A DNA stretch of 64,000 nucleotides from Sphingomonas paeninsulae (GTDB lineage: Bacteria; Pseudomonadota; Alphaproteobacteria; Sphingomonadales; Sphingomonadaceae). Shown piece after piece: positions 21,156-32,049 of the stretch; the stretch's first letter is position 1; each line of letters opens with the position of its first letter. The position numbers were made by a program, and so were the translations under genes. The notes beneath the pieces are model-generated. The model was given only the letters and a program-made list of their open reading frames with translations. It searched no databases and was not told the origin of the DNA. Location of the stretch: NCBI RefSeq assembly GCF_003660165.1, contig NZ_CP032829.1, positions 2,617,001-2,681,000 of the forward strand. Direction: 5' to 3'.

Positions 21156-23300
21156 ATGCAGGTTGTGACAAAGAAACCGGCGGACCGGGCCTCTCCTCTT
21201 CCCGAAGCGCGCTATTTTAATCGCGAACTAAGCTGGCTGGCATTCAATCGCCGTGTTCTGGACGAATCTGAAAATCGTGCGCATCCGCTGATAGAACGGC
21301 TTCGGTTCCTTTCTATTTCGGGTCATAATCTGGATGAATTTTTCATGGTGCGCGTTGCCGGTCTGAAGGGCCAGCAACTACAGGGTATCGAACATACATC
21401 GGTCGATGGCCTGACGATCGGCCAACAGCTTGCCGCGATCAGCGCTGACGCCGACGGTCTGATGGGGCGGCAACAGGTCGTTTGGCACAGTATCCGCGAG
21501 GAACTGGAGGATGCAGGGATCTGCGTCCTGAACTTTGACGAGGTGACGGGCGAACAGGTCGATTGGCTTGAACGTCATTTCCGCGAACAGATATTCCCTG
21601 TGCTGACACCACAGGCGTTAGACCCCGCGCATCCGTTTCCATTCATTCCCAATCAGGGATTGAGCGTGATTTTCGAACTGTTGCGGCTGTCGGACAAGGA
21701 ACCGATCCGTGAGTTGGTGATGATTCCTCCGACGGTGCCGCGCTTTGTTCGGCTGCCCGGCGAAAATGCCTGCTACATCGCGCTCGAGAGCATATTGCGG
21801 CGGTTCACAGGGATATTATTCCCTGGTTACAACGTGCTTGGCGCAGGCGCTTTCCGTATTATCCGCGACAGCGATATCGAGGTTGAAGAAGAAGCAGAGG
21901 ATCTGGTTCGTTATTTCCGCAGCGCCATAAAACGACGGCGACGCGGGCGAGTTATCAGGCTCGAATTCGAGACCGGCATTCCGCCTCAATTAGAAGCAGC
22001 GATAAAAGATACGCTTGGAGGCATCGACGGCATCATCACGGAAACGGCGGGCTTCCTCGGCATTGGAGCACTTGAAGGGCTTACCGAGGAGGACCGGCCC
22101 GACTTGAAGTTCTCGCCATATGTGCCCCGGTTTCCCGAACGTATCCGCGAACATGGTGGTGATTGTTTTGCGGCGATCCGTGCCAAGGATATTGTCGTCC
22201 ATCACCCATATGAATCCTTCGACGTGGTGCTGGCGTTTCTCAATCAGGCGGCAGCCGATCCGGACGTCGTTGCCATCAAACAGACTCTGTATCGGGCGGG
22301 TAAGCAACCGACCGTCATTCGCGCGCTTTGCGATGCTGCCGAAGCGGGAAAGTCGGTGACTGCGGTTGTCGAGTTGAAGGCGCGCTTTGACGAGGAGCAA
22401 AACCTGCTTTGGGCGTCTCAGCTAGAGCGGTCTGGCGTGCAGGTCGTTTACGGCTTCATCGAATGGAAAACCCATGCCAAGGTTTCGATGGTCGTGCGGC
22501 GGGAAGCCGGAGAGTTTCGCAGCTATTGTCACTTCGGCACCGGCAATTATCACCCGGTAACCGCGCGAATTTATACCGATCTCAGCTTTTTCACCGCCGA
22601 TCCGGGGATCGCACGCGATGCAGCGCAGATGTTCAATTATATCACCGGTTACGTTGAACCCGCCGCTCTCGAACGACTGACGCTGAGCCCTATCCACCTC
22701 CGTGCCGCTTTGGTCGATCTCATCGATGTCGAAATCGCCAACGCGCGGAGCGGCAAGGCCGGAGCGATCTGGGCGAAGATGAACTCGCTTGTCGATCCCG
22801 CGATCATCGACAAGCTTTACGAGGCGAGCGCCGCTGGCGTCATGGTCGAACTGATCATCCGCGGTATCTGCTGCCTCCGACCGGGCGTGCTGGGCCTGTC
22901 GGAAACGATCCGGGTCAAATCGATCGTTGGACGCTTTCTGGAACACAGCCGCATCTGGGCATTCGGCAATGGGCGCGCGCTGCCCAACGATGGCGCGAAG
23001 GTTTATATCTCCTCGGCGGACTGGATGCCGCGCAACTTCGACCGCCGCGTCGAATATATGCTGCCGATCACCAATCCAACGGTGCACGATCAGGTTCTCG
23101 ATCAGGTCATGGTAGCCAATCTGATCGACACCGAACAAAGTTGGGAATTGCACAGTGATGGTAGTTATCGACGGATGGCGGTCGGTTCCAAGCCGTTCAA
23201 CCTTCATCGCTATTTCATGACAAACCCGTCGCTTAGCGGTCGCGGCGCTGCGCTGGACAATGCGGATTCAGTGCCTCACCTTAGTTTCGGGCGTCGCTGA
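21156..23300 (+). CDS. ppk: Polyphosphate kinase 1
   Basis: Reversible synthesis of inorganic polyphosphate from ATP. 714 residues: N-terminal domain starting RYFNRELSWLAFNRRVL, the head domain, and two PLD-like catalytic domains with the autophosphorylated His in the KTHAKVSMV segment, FGTGNYHP, and ADWMPRNFDRRVE near the C-terminus. The ATG at 21156 follows AAAGGA. The next gene is ppx, whose GTG comes immediately after the ppk stop, so synthesis and breakdown of polyphosphate are encoded together. Confidence 0.95.
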   Translation: MQVVTKKPADRASPLPEARYFNRELSWLAFNRRVLDESENRAHPLIERLRFLSISGHNLDEFFMVRVAGLKGQQLQGIEHTSVDGLTIGQQLAAISADADGLMGRQQVVWHSIREELEDAGICVLNFDEVTGEQVDWLERHFREQIFPVLTPQALDPAHPFPFIPNQGLSVIFELLRLSDKEPIRELVMIPPTVPRFVRLPGENACYIALESILRRFTGILFPGYNVLGAGAFRIIRDSDIEVEEEAEDLVRYFRSAIKRRRRGRVIRLEFETGIPPQLEAAIKDTLGGIDGIITETAGFLGIGALEGLTEEDRPDLKFSPYVPRFPERIREHGGDCFAAIRAKDIVVHHPYESFDVVLAFLNQAAADPDVVAIKQTLYRAGKQPTVIRALCDAAEAGKSVTAVVELKARFDEEQNLLWASQLERSGVQVVYGFIEWKTHAKVSMVVRREAGEFRSYCHFGTGNYHPVTARIYTDLSFFTADPGIARDAAQMFNYITGYVEPAALERLTLSPIHLRAALVDLIDVEIANARSGKAGAIWAKMNSLVDPAIIDKLYEASAAGVMVELIIRGICCLRPGVLGLSETIRVKSIVGRFLEHSRIWAFGNGRALPNDGAKVYISSADWMPRNFDRRVEYMLPITNPTVHDQVLDQVMVANLIDTEQSWELHSDGSYRRMAVGSKPFNLHRYFMTNPSLSGRGAALDNADSVPHLSFGRR

Positions 23301-24758
23301 GTGCGCCAAGGACCGCGGCGCGCAATTATCGATATAGGCTCCAATTCAATTCGTCTGGTCGTTTATGACGGACCACTTCGAGCACCTGCAATCCTGTTTA
23401 ACGAAAAGGTCATGGCTGGGCTGGGACGCGGGCTAGGCGAGACCGGGATGCTCGGCGCGCAGCCGGTCGCGACGGCATTGCGCGCGCTCGAACGTTTCAG
23501 GGCGCTGACGGTTGCGATGAACGCGACGACGGTCCGTACTGTTGCCACCGCTGCGGTTCGTGATGCGAAAAACGGCAAAGAGTTTCTCGCCAAGGTCGCA
23601 GCTATTGGCCTCAAGGTAGAGTTGCTGAGCGGCGAGGCGGAGGCCACCGCTTCCGGATTTGGAGTGATCTCTGCAATGCCCGAGGCCGACGGTATCGTTG
23701 GCGATCTGGGTGGAGGCAGCCTTGAACTCGTACGGATCAGCGGAGGCAAGGTTCGGGCGCGCGTGTCGATGCCGCTGGGTGTCTTGCGTCTTGCTGCCGT
23801 GCGTGCGTCCGGGCGTGGCGCGCTGGACCGTCATGTACGAAAACTGCTGAAAAAGAGCGGTTGGGTGATCGAGAAAGATCTGCCGTTTTACCTGGTCGGT
23901 GGATCGTGGCGTGCGTTGGCACGGCTGCACATGCACCTGTCGTTGTGGCCGTTGCCGATTCTGCACGGTTATTCGATGCCATCGATTGCGGCCGCCCGGA
24001 TGGTTCGTGTGTTGGCGCAGATCGGACGCAAACGCTTGAAGGCGATCGACACTATCCAGACGAGCCGTGTGCCAGCTCTTGTGGATGCCGCCGCTCTTCT
24101 TGCCATTCTGGTGCGCTCGCTTGAAAGCAGCGCACTTATCGTTTCTGCCGCAGGGCTGCGCGAAGGGTTGTTGTTTGAGGGACTAACGCCCGAACAAAGG
24201 ACCGAAGATCCCCTTATTGCTGCTGCTCGGGAATCCGGCGCACGTCAGGGCCGGTTTGCCGAACATGGGGATTTGTTGAACCAGTGGATCGCGCCGTTGT
24301 TCGGACCGGAAAATGTCGACGACAGTCGCTTACGTCACGCGGCCTGCCTGTTGGGTGATGTGGCATGGGCGGCCAATCCAGATTTTCGCGCCGAGCGGGG
24401 GCTTGAGATCGCGCTGCACGGCAATTGGGTCGGCATCGACGCGCGGGGCAGGGCGATGGTTGCGCAGGCGCTGTTCACAAGCTTCGGCGGCAGTGGCTCG
24501 GCACCCGTAGCAGACGTGCTGGCATCGCCTGCCGATCTGGCAATGGCAGTGCGGTGGGGGCTTGCTATGCGGCTTGGCCAGCGGCTGAGCGGGGGCGTCG
24601 CAGGCCCGCTCAACGGCAGCCAGATTGGTATGGACGCGACTAGCCTGTGGCTAAAACTGCAAGAAAGCGGTGCCGGGCTTTATGGTGAAGTGGTCGAACG
24701 GCGCCACCGGCAACTCGCGACTTCACTTGGCAAGACGGCGAGACTGGAAGCGAGCTAG
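23301..24758 (+). CDS. ppx: Exopolyphosphatase (Ppx/GppA family)
   Basis: Removes terminal phosphates from polyphosphate, or pppGpp in the GppA branch. 485 residues of the actin-like ASKHA fold: IIDIGSNSIRLVVYDG (phosphate 1), ATAAVRDAKNG, LLSGEAEA and GDLGGGSLEL (phosphate 2); the C-terminal third is the helical HD-like extension. The GTG start abuts the ppk stop without a gap. Its TAG stop shares the bases CTAG with the stop of the convergent rnd gene. Confidence 0.92.
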   Translation: MRQGPRRAIIDIGSNSIRLVVYDGPLRAPAILFNEKVMAGLGRGLGETGMLGAQPVATALRALERFRALTVAMNATTVRTVATAAVRDAKNGKEFLAKVAAIGLKVELLSGEAEATASGFGVISAMPEADGIVGDLGGGSLELVRISGGKVRARVSMPLGVLRLAAVRASGRGALDRHVRKLLKKSGWVIEKDLPFYLVGGSWRALARLHMHLSLWPLPILHGYSMPSIAAARMVRVLAQIGRKRLKAIDTIQTSRVPALVDAAALLAILVRSLESSALIVSAAGLREGLLFEGLTPEQRTEDPLIAAARESGARQGRFAEHGDLLNQWIAPLFGPENVDDSRLRHAACLLGDVAWAANPDFRAERGLEIALHGNWVGIDARGRAMVAQALFTSFGGSGSAPVADVLASPADLAMAVRWGLAMRLGQRLSGGVAGPLNGSQIGMDATSLWLKLQESGAGLYGEVVERRHRQLATSLGKTARLEAS

Positions 24759-25942
24759 ACTGGAAGTTGCGGCACATCTTCGGTCCGGGTCATCTTCATG
24801 CGACCGTTGACGACTGCAAACGCCAGTCGCCCCTCGACCAAATCCAGCGCATCACGTCCGAATTGATCGAAGCGCCAGCCCGTCAGAATTGCCAGATCGG
24901 TCCGAACCCCGGCAGCCAGCAAATCCAGTTCTTCGTTTCGCGCAAGCAACCGTGCCGCGACGCTACTTTCCTTCGCCCGGATCTTCAGCAGCAGCTTCAG
25001 CAAGTCCGCCACCAGCGCACCGTCCTTACCAAGCCCCGGCTTTCGGTCATCACGTGCGGGCATCAGCTCGGCAGGCATTGGCTGTGCGTTTTCGAGTGCA
25101 GCCAGCATCCGAGCGCCGATGTCGTTTCCGGCCCATGACGACGAAAGCCCCCGTACCTTGGCGAGATCGCTCTGCGTTCGCGGTGGGTGCATGGCGAGAT
25201 CGCCCAGCGTTTCATCCTTGACGATGCGGCCGCGCGGCAGGTTCTTGTTCCGCGCCTCATGCTCGCGCCATCCAGCTAAAGCGCGCAGACGCCCCAGCAC
25301 CTCGGGCTTGCGACTGGCAATCTTGACGCGCTTCCAGGCATCGCACGGCTCGGTGACGTAATTCGACGGGTCGCCAAGGCGCTCCATCTCCTGATCGAGC
25401 CAGTCGCCGCGTCCGGTCTTCACCAACTTGTCGAGCATCATCGGGAATATCCGCGATAGATGCGTTACGTCTCCGATCGCATAATCGATTTGCCGTTTAT
25501 CTAATGGACGCCGCGCCCAATCGGTAAAGCGCGCGCCCTTGTCGAGTGTGATACCGATCCACTGATCCACAAGATTGGAGTAACCGACCTGCTCGCCCTG
25601 ACCCAGCGCCATCGCTGCAATCTGGGTGTCGAACAGCGGGTAGGGCGTCTTGCCCGTCAGGTTATGGACGATTTCGATGTCCTGCCCACCCGCGTGAAAG
25701 ACTTTCAGCACCTCATCATTCTCGGTCATCAGGTCGAGCAACGGCTTCATGTCGATGCCATCGGCTTTCGGATCGATCGCCGCAGCCTCATGCTCGTCCG
25801 CGACTTGGATAAGACAGAGATCCGGCCAGAATGTGTTTTCCCGCATGAATTCGGTGTCGACCGCGATAAAGCGCGACTTCGCCATGCGGGCACAGAATTC
25901 GGTAAGGGTAGCGGTGTCTTCGATCAGCGGATGAATCTTCAT
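24755..25942 (-). CDS. rnd: Ribonuclease D
   Basis: 3'-5' exoribonuclease that trims tRNA and other small RNA ends. 395 residues: DEDD exonuclease domain with VDTEFMRE (Exo I), VFHAGGQDIE (Exo II) and DYAIGDVTHLSRIF (Exo III, Tyr-type), followed by an HRDC domain (RLRALAGWREHEARNKNLPRGRIVKDE). The ATG at 25940-25942 begins the family sequence (MKIHPLIED); the longer frame is not conserved. It is divergent from aspS across 64 bases. Confidence 0.94.
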   Translation of the reverse strand: MKIHPLIEDTATLTEFCARMAKSRFIAVDTEFMRENTFWPDLCLIQVADEHEAAAIDPKADGIDMKPLLDLMTENDEVLKVFHAGGQDIEIVHNLTGKTPYPLFDTQIAAMALGQGEQVGYSNLVDQWIGITLDKGARFTDWARRPLDKRQIDYAIGDVTHLSRIFPMMLDKLVKTGRGDWLDQEMERLGDPSNYVTEPCDAWKRVKIASRKPEVLGRLRALAGWREHEARNKNLPRGRIVKDETLGDLAMHPPRTQSDLAKVRGLSSSWAGNDIGARMLAALENAQPMPAELMPARDDRKPGLGKDGALVADLLKLLLKIRAKESSVAARLLARNEELDLLAAGVRTDLAILTGWRFDQFGRDALDLVEGRLAFAVVNGRMKMTRTEDVPQLPV

Positions 25943-26006
25943 TTTGCTTCCATAGCGGTAAGCCGCGCCTTGACAAACCGGGGTTGCGTCTGTGTTAGCC
26001 AGCCTC

Positions 26007-27791
26007 ATGACACTTCACGCTTATCGCACCCACACCTGCGCCCAGCTGCGCGCCGCCGATGTCGGCAACACCGTTCGCCTGTCGGGCTGGATCCACCGCA
26101 AGCGGGACCACGGCAATTTGTTGTTCGTGGATATTCGCGATCATTACGGAATCACCCAGATTGTGACCGACACCGATTCGCCGGCGCACGCTGTGCTGGA
26201 CAAGTTGCGGGCGGAATCGGTTGTGACGATTACTGGTAACGTCGTTGCCCGGTCGGCCGAAACCGTGAATGCGAATTTGCCCTCGGGTGAAGTCGAAGTT
26301 CGTGCCGATGATGTGACAGTGCAATCGAGTGCTGGCGAATTACCGATGCCGGTATTCGGAGAGGCTGAGTATCCGGAAGAAATTCGGTTAAAATACAGGT
26401 ACTTGGACCTTCGTCGTGAGCGGTTGCACGCGAACATCGTTTTGCGGTCGAATGTCATTTCTTCGATCCGCAAGCGCATGATCGATCAGGGGTTCACTGA
26501 GTTCCAGACACCCATTCTGACCGCTTCCAGCCCCGAAGGCGCTCGTGATTACCTGGTGCCGAGCCGCGTTCATCCTGGCAAATTTTATGCGCTTCCGCAG
26601 GCGCCGCAGATATTCAAACAGTTGCTGATGGTGGCTGGTTTTGACCGTTATTTCCAGATTGCGCCCTGTTTTCGTGACGAAGATGCGCGTGCCGATCGCT
26701 CGCCGGGTGAATTCTACCAGCTCGATTTCGAGATGAGCTTTGTTACGCAGGACGACGTGTTTGCCGCGATCGAGCCTGTTCTGCACGGCGTCTTCGAAGA
26801 ATTCGCCAATGGCCGGAAAGTCAGCCCAGCGCCGTTCCCCCGCATTCCGTATCGCGAATCGATGCTGAAATACGGGTCGGACAAGCCCGATCTTCGCAAT
26901 CCGATCATCATAACCGATGTTTCGGACCATTTCGCGAAGTCCGGTTTCGGGCGTTTCGAATCGATCGTGGCCGAAGGCGGTCGTGTTCGCGCGATTCCTG
27001 CGCCGAAGACCGCCGAAAAGAGCCGCAAATTCTTCGATGAGATGAATAGCTGGGCGCAGGGCGAAGGTTTCGCGGGCCTTGGTTATATCACGCAGAAGAA
27101 CGGCGAACTTGGCGGACCGATTGCGAAGAACCACGGTGAGGAAGCGACGCGCAAGCTGGTCGCCGAACTCGGCCTTGGTCCTGACGACGGCATTTTCTTT
27201 GCCGCCGGTCCCGAACTGACCGCCGCGAAGCTCGCCGGAGCCGCCCGGACACGCGTCGGGCAGCAACTTGGTCTGATCCCGGATGGTGAGTTCCGCTTTT
27301 GCTGGATCGTCGATTTCCCGATGTACGAATATGACGAGGAATCGAAGAAGATCGATTTCAGCCACAACCCGTTCTCGATGCCACAGGGCGAGCTGGAAGC
27401 ACTGGAGACGAAAGACCCGCTCGATATCCTCGCGTATCAGTATGATATCGTCTGCAACGGCATCGAATTGTCGTCGGGGGCGATCCGGAACCATCGCCCC
27501 GATATCATGTACAAGGCGTTCGAGATCGCTGGCTATTCGCAGGCAGAGGTCGATACCAATTTCGCCGGGATCATCAACGCGTTCAAACTTGGCGCACCGC
27601 CGCACGGTGGTTCTGCGCCGGGTATCGACCGTATCGTGATGATGCTCGCCAACGAACCCAATATCCGCGAAGTCATTGTCTTTCCGATGAATCAGAAGGC
27701 CGAAGACGTGATGATGGGCGCGCCCGCACCGGCAACGGCAAAGCAGTTGCGGGAATTGTCCATTCGGTTGATTGATGGACCCAAGGACTAA
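26007..27791 (+). CDS. aspS: Aspartyl-tRNA synthetase
   Basis: Class II synthetase charging tRNA-Asp (possibly also tRNA-Asn). 594 residues, bacterial type: OB-fold anticodon domain ([23 protein letters not shown]), motif 1 around [18 protein letters not shown], motif 2 [19 protein letters not shown], a GAD insertion domain, and motif 3 [19 protein letters not shown]. The ATG at 26007 is chosen over the upstream in-frame codon because the family begins MTLHAYRTH. Whether tRNA-Asn is also charged depends on GatCAB elsewhere. Confidence 0.96.
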   Translation: MTLHAYRTHTCAQLRAADVGNTVRLSGWIHRKRDHGNLLFVDIRDHYGITQIVTDTDSPAHAVLDKLRAESVVTITGNVVARSAETVNANLPSGEVEVRADDVTVQSSAGELPMPVFGEAEYPEEIRLKYRYLDLRRERLHANIVLRSNVISSIRKRMIDQGFTEFQTPILTASSPEGARDYLVPSRVHPGKFYALPQAPQIFKQLLMVAGFDRYFQIAPCFRDEDARADRSPGEFYQLDFEMSFVTQDDVFAAIEPVLHGVFEEFANGRKVSPAPFPRIPYRESMLKYGSDKPDLRNPIIITDVSDHFAKSGFGRFESIVAEGGRVRAIPAPKTAEKSRKFFDEMNSWAQGEGFAGLGYITQKNGELGGPIAKNHGEEATRKLVAELGLGPDDGIFFAAGPELTAAKLAGAARTRVGQQLGLIPDGEFRFCWIVDFPMYEYDEESKKIDFSHNPFSMPQGELEALETKDPLDILAYQYDIVCNGIELSSGAIRNHRPDIMYKAFEIAGYSQAEVDTNFAGIINAFKLGAPPHGGSAPGIDRIVMMLANEPNIREVIVFPMNQKAEDVMMGAPAPATAKQLRELSIRLIDGPKD

Positions 27792-27817
27792 GCAGAGTCG
27801 CCAGATAGGATTTGCCA

Positions 27818-28294
27818 GTGAACGCCCATGATTTTGTCGTGAAACGCGCCGATGGCACCGAATTTCCGCTGTCGGAGATCAAAGGTCCGATCCTGGTCGT
27901 CAACGTCGCCTCGAAATGTGGTTTCACACCGCAGTATGAGGGGCTGGAAAAGTTGAACCAGCAATATGGGACCAAGGGGCTGACCATCCTTGGTTTTCCC
28001 TGCAACCAGTTCGGGGGGCAGGAACCGGGCGATGCAGCCGAGATCGCGAAATTTTGTTCGCTGACTTACGATGTGTCGTTTCCGGTGCTGGCAAAGGTAA
28101 AGGTTAACGGCGACGAGGCCGACCCTTTCTATAAATATCTGAAGCACGCAAAGCCGGGCTTGCTCGGCATCGAATCGATCAAATGGAACTTTACCAAGTT
28201 TCTGATCGACGGGGATGGCAATGTCGTATCGCGCCACGCTCCTACTGAAAAACCAGAGGCGCTGGCGCCCGAAATTGAAAAGCTGCTCGCATGA
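27818..28294 (+). CDS. Glutathione peroxidase family thiol peroxidase
   Basis: Cytosolic thioredoxin-fold peroxidase, 158 residues. The peroxidatic residue is Cys in NVASKCGFTPQY (not selenocysteine), with Gln in LGFPCNQFGGQEPG and Trp in KWNFTKFLID completing the catalytic set; the FPCNQF Cys is the usual second redox Cys. Such Cys-type enzymes often use thioredoxin rather than glutathione. The GTG at 27818 is preferred because AGGA lies seven bases before it; a TTG at 27812 would be one base away. It overlaps the following small gene by ATGA. Confidence 0.92.
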   Translation: MNAHDFVVKRADGTEFPLSEIKGPILVVNVASKCGFTPQYEGLEKLNQQYGTKGLTILGFPCNQFGGQEPGDAAEIAKFCSLTYDVSFPVLAKVKVNGDEADPFYKYLKHAKPGLLGIESIKWNFTKFLIDGDGNVVSRHAPTEKPEALAPEIEKLLA

Positions 28295-28527
28295 ATGCAC
28301 CCGACTGGAATGCAGAAGCCAAACTGATCGAGCGTGACGATATGGGTTCGGAAATGGCCTATGACTTTCACGAACGCGCGACCGGAACGCTTGGTGAACT
28401 GATCGCAAAGGTCGGCGCGATGTCCCCCCATGAACGCGCGCGCATGGTCATCGATGCCGGGAGTCAGGGTACGATAAATGTGGCTCAGATCGTCGAACTG
28501 GCGGGACGCGACGACTTTCCGTTTTGA
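28291..28527 (+). CDS. Small conserved-looking protein, function unknown
   Basis: 78 residues, acidic and mostly helical by composition, no signal peptide, membrane segment or cysteine. I do not recognise the family. Segments that could be used for searching are MAYDFHERATGTLGELIAKV and SPHERARMVIDAGSQG. It begins in the stop codon of the glutathione peroxidase gene (ATGA), which favours real, coupled expression. dnaE follows 24 bases later. Confidence 0.6.
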   Translation: MNAPDWNAEAKLIERDDMGSEMAYDFHERATGTLGELIAKVGAMSPHERARMVIDAGSQGTINVAQIVELAGRDDFPF

Positions 28528-28551
28528 CGAGCCGGGCATAACCGTTAACGC

Positions 28552-31500
28552 ATGACGATGGCCCACGCGCAGTTCGTTCCCCTTCGTATTTTCTCCGCTT
28601 ACACAATGCTCGAAGGAGCGATCGACCCAAAGGAGATCGCCAAGCGCGCGCGCGAGCTGGGTTTTCCGGCGGCGGCGATTTGCGACCGTAACGGCCTGTA
28701 CGGTGTCATGCCGTTTTCCGACGCCTGTCGCGCAGCGGGTGTGCAACCGATCATCGGCACATTGCTGTGCGTTGCCCGTCCCGATGTGCCACAGGGTGCT
28801 CCCCAGCTTACGACTGGCTGGCGCTTTATGCTCAGGATGAGGCGGGTTATAATAATCTTTGTGTGCTGGTATCGGAGGCACATCTGGGTCGCCCGGTCGA
28901 GGAGCAGGCCCATGTTGTTTTCGACAAGCTGGCGCGTCATTGTGACGGCCTGATCGCCCTTACGGCCGGTGCAGAGGGTGCGCTGGCGAAAATGCTCGCG
29001 GGCGGCCAGCATGACGCGGCCAGTGCCTATGCTGACCGGTTGACCACCTTGTTTCCGGGGCGTCTCTACGTTGAACTCTCTCGCCGGTTGGATGCTGTGG
29101 AGGGCGCAGCCGAGCCGCATCTGATCGCGCTGGCCGATGGTCGCGATCTGCCGCTCGTGGCGACAAATCCCGCCTGTTATGGTGAAGCGAGTTTCCACAA
29201 CGCGCACGATGTCATGCTGTGTATTGCGGCATCGGCCTATGTGGACAGCGATGACCGCGCAAAAAGTTCGCCCGATGCGTGGATCAAACCTGCGCACGAT
29301 ATGCGCAAACTGTTCGACGATCTGCCCGAAGCACTGGCGAATACGTTGGTCATGGCCCAGCGTTGCGCCGTCGATGCGCCGACACGATCACCGATTTTGC
29401 CAAGCCTTGCAGGCGATCCGCAGGCTGAGACTGCGCAGCTTATTCGTGACGCCCATGCCGGGCTGGACGCGCGGCTTGCACTGATCCCGGCCGCCGATCC
29501 GGTTGCTTATCGCGCGCGGCTCGATTTCGAGCTGAACGTGATTACCAGCATGGGTTTTTCGGGCTATTTCCTGATCGTTGCCGATTTCATCAAATGGGCA
29601 AAGGACAATGATATACCGGTCGGGCCGGGCCGTGGTTCAGGTGCGGGTTCTGTCGTGGCATGGTCGCTGACGATTACCGACCTCGATCCGCTCAAACTGG
29701 GGCTGCTGTTCGAACGCTTTCTGAACCCGGATCGCGTGTCGATGCCCGATTTCGATATCGATTTTTGCGAAACCCGGCGCGTCGAGGTGATCCGTTACGT
29801 CCAGCAGAAATATGGACACGGACAGGTCGCGCAGATCATCACGTTCGGACGCCTGAAAGCGCGTGCCGTGCTGAAGGACACCGGACGTGTGCTTCAGATG
29901 AGCTATGGTCAGGTCGACCGGCTCGCCAAGGCTGTGCCGAACCATCCAACCGATCCCTGGACGCTGCAACGGGCGCTGAACGGTGTTACCGAACTGGCCG
30001 CCGAATATAAATCGGATGCCGATGTTCGGCGGCTGTTCGATCTGGCGATGAAGCTGGAGGGGTTGCCGCGCCATTCATCGACCCATGCGGCGGGCGTTGT
30101 GATCGGCGACAGGCCGCTCGATCAGCTTGTGCCGCTGTACCGCGATCCGCGTTCAGACATGCCGGTTACGCAGTTCGACATGAAATATGTCGAGGCGGCG
30201 GGATTGGTGAAGTTCGATTTTCTCGGGCTGAAAACTCTGTCGGTCCTGCAACGCGCGCTTAATATTATCGAGGAGCGTGATGGACATCGACCCAATCTCG
30301 ACACTTTGGGTTGGGATGATGAGGCGGTTTATGCCCTGCTGCAAAAGGGCGACACCGTCGGCGTGTTCCAGTTGGAATCCGAGGGGATGCGACGCGCGCT
30401 GGCTTCGGTGCGGCCAAGCAACTTTGGCGACATCATCGCAATCGGCGCGCTGTATCGACCGGGGCCAATGGACAATATCCCGCTGTTCGCCGACCGCAAA
30501 AATGGCCGGGTGATTATCGAATATCCTCACCCGTTGCTCGAAACGATTCTGTCCGAGACTTATGGCATTATCGTTTATCAGGAACAGGTGATGCAGGCCG
30601 CGCAGGTGCTGGCCGGTTATTCGCTGGGTGAGGCTGATCTGTTGCGTCGTGCAATGGGTAAAAAGATCCAGAAGGAAATGGACGATCAGCGGGCGCGGTT
30701 CGTGTCGGGCTGTGCCGCCAATGATATTGCGCCACCGAAAGCGAACGAACTGTTCGACCTGATCGACAAATTTGCGGGCTATGGTTTCAACAAGAGCCAT
30801 GCCGCCGCCTATGCCGTGCTGTCGTATCAGACGGCTTGGTTGAAGACGCATTATCCGCAGGACTTTTTCGCGGCTTCAATGGCTTATGATCTGAGCAACA
30901 CAGATAAGCTGGCGATCTTTGCAGACGATATGCGGCGCATGGGTGTGCGCTCGCTGGCGCCGTGCATCAACGCCAGCGGGGCCGATTTCACCGTTGAGTC
31001 GGATGACGACGGGCTGGTGGTGCGGTTCGCGCTGGGCGCTTTGAAAGGCGTTGGCGAAGGCGCGATGGAGCAGATTTGCGAGGAGCGCGCGGAGAATGGG
31101 CCGTTCAAGAGCCTCGACGATCTGGCTCATCGGATCAATCCGCGCCTAATCAATCGCCGCCAGTTGGAAAGCCTGGCCGGGGGAGGTGCGTTCGACACGC
31201 TCACGACCAATCGCGCGGGTGCTTTTGCGGTGGCGGAGAATATATTGGCGGTCGCGAACTCGGCAGAAAACGGTCGGACAAGCGGGCAGGGCGGCTTGTT
31301 CGGCGGCGAGGTGGAAACGATGGCCGCGATCCAGGTTCCGGCCAACGCGATCTGGACTTTGTCCGAGCGGATGGCGGCGGAAAAAGAGGCGTTCGGTTTT
31401 TATTTTTCGGCGCACCCGGCGGATCGTTATTCGCACGTAGCCGCCACTCACGGTGCGCGCAGCTATGCGGCTCTATGTGCCCAGCCCGCAGCGAGCGACG

Positions 31501-32033
31501 GTTCACGGATGACGGCGGTGATGGCTGCACTGGTCGAGGATGTGAAATATCGGACTTCGGCGCGGGGACGGCGTTACTTGATGGCGACGATGTCGGATGC
31601 GACAGGCCAGTTCGTGGCTACGTGTTTCGATGACGATGTGTCGAAGAACATCGAGGAGGCGGGGCGCAATGGTGGGTGCGGGTTGCTCAGTGTGGAACTC
31701 GACCGCAAGCCGGGCGAAGAAACACCGCGTGTGACGATCCGGCGGATTCAGCCGCTGGAGGGGCTGGCTGGCAATGCCCGACTGAAAGCAGAGGTGCGGT
31801 TGCACGACAGTATCGGCATTGCGTCGCTCGCCACGTTACTGACCGGATCGCGGGGCGGCCGGAGCGAGGTGTTCGTTATCGCTGCACTGCCGGAAGGTGG
31901 CGAGGCGGAGTTGTTGCTCGGTCGAGATTTCCTGATCGATGGCGAACTGGCTGACAAGATCGGTGCGCTCGACGGGATCGACGCGATCAGTCTTACTTTG
32001 GCGACTTCACCGAAACTGGCGCTGGTTTCCTGA
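28552..32033 (+). CDS. dnaE: DNA polymerase III alpha subunit (frame broken once)
   Basis: Replicative polymerase. The first frame (28552 to about 28801) encodes the start of the PHP domain (FVPLRIFSAYTMLEGAIDP, AAAICDRNGLYG); the next frame continues with AYDWLALYAQDEAGYNNL through GRGSGAGSVVAWSL, the catalytic PDFDIDFCETRR near residue 400, GFNKSHAAAYAVLSYQTAWLK and a C-terminal OB fold. The switch is at CCCC (28801-28804); one more C gives QGAPPAYDW and a 1160-residue protein, normal for DnaE1. The PHP metal ligands look lost (RIFSAYT where active PHP domains have HxHS). ATGs at 28552 and 28558 are both possible starts. Confidence 0.9.
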
Positions 32034-32040
32034 CCAGCGC
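32019..32040. terminator. Hairpin over the dnaE stop codon
   Basis: Perfect 8-bp inverted repeat GCGCTGGT / ACCAGCGC with loop TTCCTG, spanning the dnaE stop in the 16-base gap to the convergent GST gene. The plus strand continues with a moderately T-rich stretch. Plausible as a shared terminator. Confidence 0.5.
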
Positions 32041-32049
32041 CGTTCGTTC

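Noticed and set aside
26388-27605. 405-codon frame antisense to aspS
   Set aside because: Mirror of a fully conserved gene in high-GC DNA; no recognisable motif or ribosome site.
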